Position numbers and translations under genes: made by a program
Shown here: piece after piece, positions 14,029-16,798 of the stretch
Layout: each line of letters starts with the position of its first letter
Position numbering within the stretch: the first letter of the stretch is position 1
Source of the DNA: Parvibaculum sp.
GTDB taxonomy: Bacteria > Pseudomonadota > Alphaproteobacteria > Parvibaculales > Parvibaculaceae
Direction of reading: 5' to 3'
Length of the DNA: 16,798 nucleotides
NCBI GenBank assembly: GCA_020062605.1
Contig: JAGUWA010000240.1
Span: forward strand, 1 to 16,798
The notes under the pieces: generated by a model
The model's input: only the letters and a program-made list of their open reading frames with translations
The model's database searches: none
Told to the model about the DNA's origin: nothing

Positions 14029-14691
14029 TCAGCCGTCGATGCGCTTTCTGATTTCAGCAAACACGGAATGGAACATCTCCGGCGTCAGACGCCTTGTGTT
14101 CGTGTTGTAACGCGAGCAGTGATAGCTGTCGAAGAGGCGAAGGCCTGAGCCGATGTCATGCTCCGCACCGTGAGCGAAAGTCGCGGCGCTCTTCTTGACG
14201 CCTCTCGCCGAAAGCACGGCATCATGCGCGATGCGTCCGAGAGCGAGGATAATTTCGAGATCGGGCAGGGCGCCGATGCGCGCCTTCAGAAAGCCGAGGC
14301 AATTCTTTGCTTCGGCGGGCGTCGGCTTGTTTTGCGGCGGGACGCAGCGCACGGCGTTCGTGATCATCGCGCCGGTGAGCGCGAGGCCGTCGTCCGGACG
14401 CGCTTGATAGGTACCGCGCGCGAAGCCGAACTCGAGGAGCGTTCCATAGAGGAGGTCGCCCGCAAAATCCCCGGTGAAAGGCCGGCCGGTGCGGTTTGCC
14501 CCCTGAACGCCGGGGGCGAGACCAACGATCAGCAGGCGCGCTTTGTCGTCACCAAAGGACGGGACAGGCGCGTTGAACCAGTCCGGATGTGCGGCGGCGT
14601 TCGCCTCGCGATAGGCGACGAGCCGGGGACAGAGCGGACAGTCGAGCGGCGCTTCGGCTTCAAGAGGCACGGGCACGCGGCGATCAGGCAC
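14029..14691 (-). CDS. Family 5 (UdgB-type) uracil-DNA glycosylase
   Basis: Removes uracil and some other deaminated bases from DNA, beginning base-excision repair. Family 5 marks: motif A GLAPGVQGANRTGRPFTGD (57-75; this family lacks the usual Asp or Asn of other uracil glycosylases) and motif B HCSRYN (191-196). Four cysteines, C18, C21, C116 and C131, are spaced as the 4Fe-4S ligands of these enzymes. I chose GTG 14691 because it gives a normal 220-residue protein beginning just before LDCPLCPRL and overlaps the NYN stop by 8 bases (GTGCCTGA). ATGs at 14733, 14748, 14754 and 14784 keep the frame open, but the added sequence is the frame-shifted shadow of the acidic NYN tail. All candidate starts have weak ribosome sites, so coupling to the upstream gene is likely. 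Confidence 0.88.
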   Translation of the reverse strand: MPDRRVPVPLEAEAPLDCPLCPRLVAYREANAAAHPDWFNAPVPSFGDDKARLLIVGLAPGVQGANRTGRPFTGDFAGDLLYGTLLEFGFARGTYQARPDDGLALTGAMITNAVRCVPPQNKPTPAEAKNCLGFLKARIGALPDLEIILALGRIAHDAVLSARGVKKSAATFAHGAEHDIGSGLRLFDSYHCSRYNTNTRRLTPEMFHSVFAEIRKRIDG

Positions 14692-15310
14692 GCGCCGGAC
14701 GTTCGAGCTCGTCGTCCTCGTCTTCGTCGTCATAATCGTAGCCGTCATCGTCATTTCGGATCGGCGCGGCCGGGCGGTCCGCATGGTTGCGGCCTATCGT
14801 ATCGCGAAGCGTTTCGAGGTCGATGAACTGGTCGGCCTGCCGCCGCAACTCGTCGGCGATCATGGGCGGCTGGCTGCGCATGGTCGAAACCACGGTCACG
14901 CGCTTGCCGCGGCGTTGCACGGCATCGACCAGACGGCGGAAGTCGCCATCGCCCGAAAAGAGGATCATGTGGTCGAGTTTGTCGGCGATTTCGAGGGCAT
15001 CGATCGCGAGTTCGATGTCCATGTTGCCCTTGATGCGGCGGCGGCCGGTCGCGTCTGTGAATTCCTTGGCGGGCTTGGTCACGACGGCATAGCCATTGTA
15101 GTCGAGCCAGTCGATCAGGGGGCGGAGCGGCGAATATTCCTGATCCTCGACGAGGGCGGTGTAGTAAAAGGCGCGGATCAGCGTACCTTTGCTGCGAAAG
15201 TGGTTGAGAAGCCGCTTGTAATCGATGTCGAAACCGAGACCGCGGGCAGCCGAGTAAAGATTTGCGCCATCGATAAACAGCGCGATGCGCTCATGCGGAT
15301 AGAAAATCAT
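14684..15310 (-). CDS. NYN-domain (LabA/DUF88-like) protein
   Basis: A PIN-like NYN fold protein of 208 residues; members are predicted or shown to be metal-dependent ribonucleases. The acidic residues expected at the metal site are present: D14 in ALFIDGANLY, D98 and D104 in KGNMDIELAIDAL, and D121/D123 in LFSGDGDFRRLV. The C-terminus is a highly acidic tail (about 184-203, DDDGYDYDDEDEDDELE), probably disordered. The ATG at 15310, preceded by GGGAG, was chosen because it gives the family start MIFYPHERIALFIDGANLY; the frame stays open upstream to 15574 but runs over folK. The target RNA is unknown. Expressed with the uracil-DNA glycosylase (overlap) and divergent from folK. Confidence 0.88.
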   Translation of the reverse strand: MIFYPHERIALFIDGANLYSAARGLGFDIDYKRLLNHFRSKGTLIRAFYYTALVEDQEYSPLRPLIDWLDYNGYAVVTKPAKEFTDATGRRRIKGNMDIELAIDALEIADKLDHMILFSGDGDFRRLVDAVQRRGKRVTVVSTMRSQPPMIADELRRQADQFIDLETLRDTIGRNHADRPAAPIRNDDDGYDYDDEDEDDELERPARA

Positions 15311-15464
15311 TGTGAACTCCCGAAACCCCCCGGGACCCCTATGCCATAAAATATGCCGCGCTTGCCCCGCAGGAGCGACGAAAGAGGAATACGACCGAAG
15401 CCCATGATTCCGCAAGTTTACGGCCGTTTTACAGATGCTGGATGGCAAAGCCGGCGGAACGCTC

Positions 15465-16007
15465 ATGGCTAGCCGAATCCTGATCGCGCTCGGCGGCAAT
15501 CTTCCAACGGTCAATGGTTCTCCCGCAGACACGATTCGGGCGGCGCTCATCATGATGCCGGCCTTCGGGATCAAGGTTGTCGCGTCGGCGCCCCTGTACC
15601 GGACGCCACCCCTGGCAGGTTATATACAGCCGGATTATGTGAATTCCGTGGCGGTTGTCGAAGCGGCTGATCCCCCGAGAGCCCTGCTCGACAAGCTGCA
15701 CAGGCTGGAGGCGCATTTCGGCCGGGTCCGGCGGGACCGCTGGGCGCCGCGGCCGCTCGACCTCGATCTGCTGGATTTCTGCGGCGAAATCATTGCCCCC
15801 GCAGGGCCGACCGGGCGTGAGGCGGGGGTGGGGCCTCTGCCGCTCGCGCTGCCTCATCCTGGTATTTCCGGGCGGGCATTTGTGCTGGTGCCGCTCCGGG
15901 ATGTGGCGCCGGACTGGCGCCATCCCGTGACCGGGCGGAGCGTCGGGGACCTGATCGCGGCGCTGCCTGACGGGGAAGTCCGGGCGGTCCGGCGTGCGGA
16001 GAGCTGA
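15465..16007 (+). CDS. folK: 2-amino-4-hydroxy-6-hydroxymethyldihydropteridine pyrophosphokinase
   Basis: Transfers pyrophosphate from ATP to hydroxymethyl-dihydropterin, the step before dihydropteroate synthase in folate synthesis. From ATG 15465 the protein has 180 residues: LIALGGNLP (6-14), SAPLYRTPPL (41-50), QPDYVNSVAVVE (55-66), and the signature RDRWAPRPLDLDLLDF (90-105) with R92, W93 and the two metal-binding aspartates D99 and D101, then LPHPGISGRAFVLVPL. An in-frame ATG at 15435 would add 10 residues but has no ribosome site, while MASRILIALGGN is the typical start. Folate supports one-carbon supply. It precedes rpoZ by about 100 bases, a usual alphaproteobacterial order. Confidence 0.94.
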   Translation: MASRILIALGGNLPTVNGSPADTIRAALIMMPAFGIKVVASAPLYRTPPLAGYIQPDYVNSVAVVEAADPPRALLDKLHRLEAHFGRVRRDRWAPRPLDLDLLDFCGEIIAPAGPTGREAGVGPLPLALPHPGISGRAFVLVPLRDVAPDWRHPVTGRSVGDLIAALPDGEVRAVRRAES

Positions 16008-16044
16008 AATCGTCGCAGTTTGGCGCGTAAGAGCCTGTTCCGGC

Positions 16045-16073
16045 TTGCTTTCTGCGGTTCGAACCCCTACATA
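16045..16073 (+). promoter_or_regulatory. Candidate rpoZ promoter
   Basis: TTGCTT (16045-16050), 17 bases, TACATA (16068-16073), with a predicted RNA start near 16080 and a leader of about 30 bases before rpoZ. The match to consensus is moderate; position and spacing fit well. Confidence 0.4.
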
Positions 16074-16109
16074 CAGGCCAAATCTTGATCCTGCATACCG
16101 GAGTTTCGA

Positions 16110-16535
16110 ATGGCCCGCGTGACCGTTGAAGATTGCGTCGACAAGGTGCCCAACCGATTTGAGCTGGTTTTGCTCTCGGCGCACCGCGCGCGCGCCATGT
16201 CGGCTGGCGCGGAGCTTACCGTTGACCGCGACAACGACAAGAACCCGGTCGTGGCGCTCCGTGAGATCGCCGAAAAGACGATCTTGCCGGAAGATCTTCG
16301 CGAAGACCTGATCGGCAGCCTGCAGAGCCGTGTCGAGACGGAAGAGCCGGAAGTCGAAAACATGCAGCTTCTGATGGCCGGCGAGACATCTGTCGAAGTG
16401 CAGGACACGTTCGGTTCCTCGGAAGAGGGCGGTGACCGCATGAGCGAAGAGGAGCTTCTGCGCGCGATTCAGAGCCAGATCGACTCGCCGCAGCAGAAGT
16501 CGGCCGACGCGGACGACATGGACGGGGAAGACTGA
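16110..16535 (+). CDS. rpoZ: DNA-directed RNA polymerase subunit omega
   Basis: The small subunit that clamps the beta' C-terminus and, in many proteobacteria, forms part of a ppGpp-binding site. The 141 residues begin with the conserved MARVTVEDCVDKVPNRFELVL region (1-21), followed by SAHRARAMSAGAEL (23-36), NDKNPVVALREIAEKTI (42-58) and an alphaproteobacteria-type long acidic C-terminal part (about 75-141, rich in D and E), which makes it longer than the 91-residue E. coli protein. The next gene encodes the RelA/SpoT homologue, the same functional pairing as rpoZ-spoT in E. coli, but a strong terminator separates the two here. Confidence 0.96.
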   Translation: MARVTVEDCVDKVPNRFELVLLSAHRARAMSAGAELTVDRDNDKNPVVALREIAEKTILPEDLREDLIGSLQSRVETEEPEVENMQLLMAGETSVEVQDTFGSSEEGGDRMSEEELLRAIQSQIDSPQQKSADADDMDGED

Positions 16536-16591
16536 GGAAGGGCGAAGAAAGGCCGGGAACGCGGCCCCAGGCCCAGACGTCATTCGGTTTC

Positions 16592-16634
16592 AAGCGCCGC
16601 CCGGCCGCAAGGTGAGGGGCGGCGCTTTTCGTTT
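16592..16634 (+). terminator. Rho-independent terminator after rpoZ
   Basis: An 11-pair stem AAGCGCCGCCC (16592-16602) with GGGCGGCGCTT (16617-16627), a 14-base loop, then TTTTCGTTT ending near 16634. The tail has the same TTTTCGTTT form as the terminator at 8320-8353. It separates rpoZ from the rsh gene. Confidence 0.87.
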
Positions 16635-16682
16635 GGGCGACGTTAGGAAGTTTGCAAGAGAGGACGCAGGAGAATTTCAGGC

Positions 16683-16798
16683 ATGTTGCGTCAGTATGAG
16701 CTCGTCGATCGCGTGCTCGGCTACGATCCGAAAGCGGACGAAGCCCTGATCAACCGTGCCTATGTCTATGCCATGAAGCAGCATGGCAGCCAGAAGCG
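16683..16798 (+). CDS. rsh: RelA/SpoT homologue ((p)ppGpp synthetase/hydrolase), N-terminal part cut by window edge
   Basis: Thirty-eight codons are present: MLRQYELVDRVLGYDP, then DEALINRAYVYAMKQHGSQK. This is the start of the bifunctional Rsh enzymes of alphaproteobacteria, which make and break (p)ppGpp in the stringent response. The AYVYAMKQHGSQKR-type segment is the first helix of the hydrolase (HD) domain. The HD motif, synthetase, TGS and ACT domains lie outside. AGGAGA lies 9 bases before the ATG. The leader between the rpoZ terminator and the ATG is short, so its promoter must lie at or just after the terminator. Confidence 0.85.
   Translation, partial: MLRQYELVDRVLGYDPKADEALINRAYVYAMKQHGSQK

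Noticed and set aside
14023..14038. CGACG/CGTCG mirror between smpB and the glycosylase, considered as a bidirectional terminator.
   Set aside because: Only five pairs and no T run on either strand; most of it lies in the glycosylase coding end.
15429..16583. A 384-residue minus-strand open frame opposite folK and rpoZ.
   Set aside because: Shadow of two certain genes; rich in R, P and H as usual for such mirrors.

Overview
The window is GC-rich bacterial DNA that reads as an alphaproteobacterial chromosome. The right-hand gene block (slt, dapA, smpB, a family-5 uracil-DNA glycosylase, an NYN-domain protein, folK, rpoZ, rsh) matches a housekeeping neighbourhood I know from that class. I would guess a Hyphomicrobiales or Parvibaculum-like organism, but the genus is inference only.

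Left part (1-5898): a protein-quality-control and stress block. A truncated ftsH runs leftward out of the window. Facing away from it is a rightward series of three different small heat-shock proteins (Hsp20), a trehalose-6-phosphate synthase (otsA) and a DegP/HtrA-type periplasmic protease whose ATG overlaps the otsA stop. The series ends in a broken KefB-type antiporter that keeps only about its first 36 residues. This content resembles the mobile heat-resistance loci (LHR, also called TLQC or tLST) of other proteobacteria. Here it carries otsA, and its right edge looks eroded. The leader of the first hsp20 holds a tract complementary to its own Shine-Dalgarno and start region, a candidate RNA thermometer.

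Middle (5899-8353): about 640 bases with no convincing gene (a possible insertion scar, a weak small ORF, hairpins, a candidate promoter). Then come two overlapping methyltransferase genes recognisable as glycine/sarcosine N-methyltransferase and sarcosine/dimethylglycine N-methyltransferase. Together they convert glycine to glycine betaine using S-adenosylmethionine. A clear intrinsic terminator closes this two-gene operon.

Middle-right (8421-12374): an orphan SAM-binding protein of a conserved family without known function, converging on a leftward alpha/beta hydrolase (the stop codons share a CTAG), and a leftward soluble lytic transglycosylase.

Right part (12543-16798): dapA-smpB (lysine/peptidoglycan precursor synthesis and trans-translation), the opposite-strand pair NYN protein and uracil-DNA glycosylase, then folK, rpoZ with a strong terminator, and the first 38 codons of a RelA/SpoT-type (p)ppGpp enzyme.

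The theme is stress survival: refolding and degradation of damaged proteins, two compatible-solute routes (trehalose and betaine), and the stringent response at the right edge. No CRISPR array, tRNA, rRNA or intact mobile element was seen.
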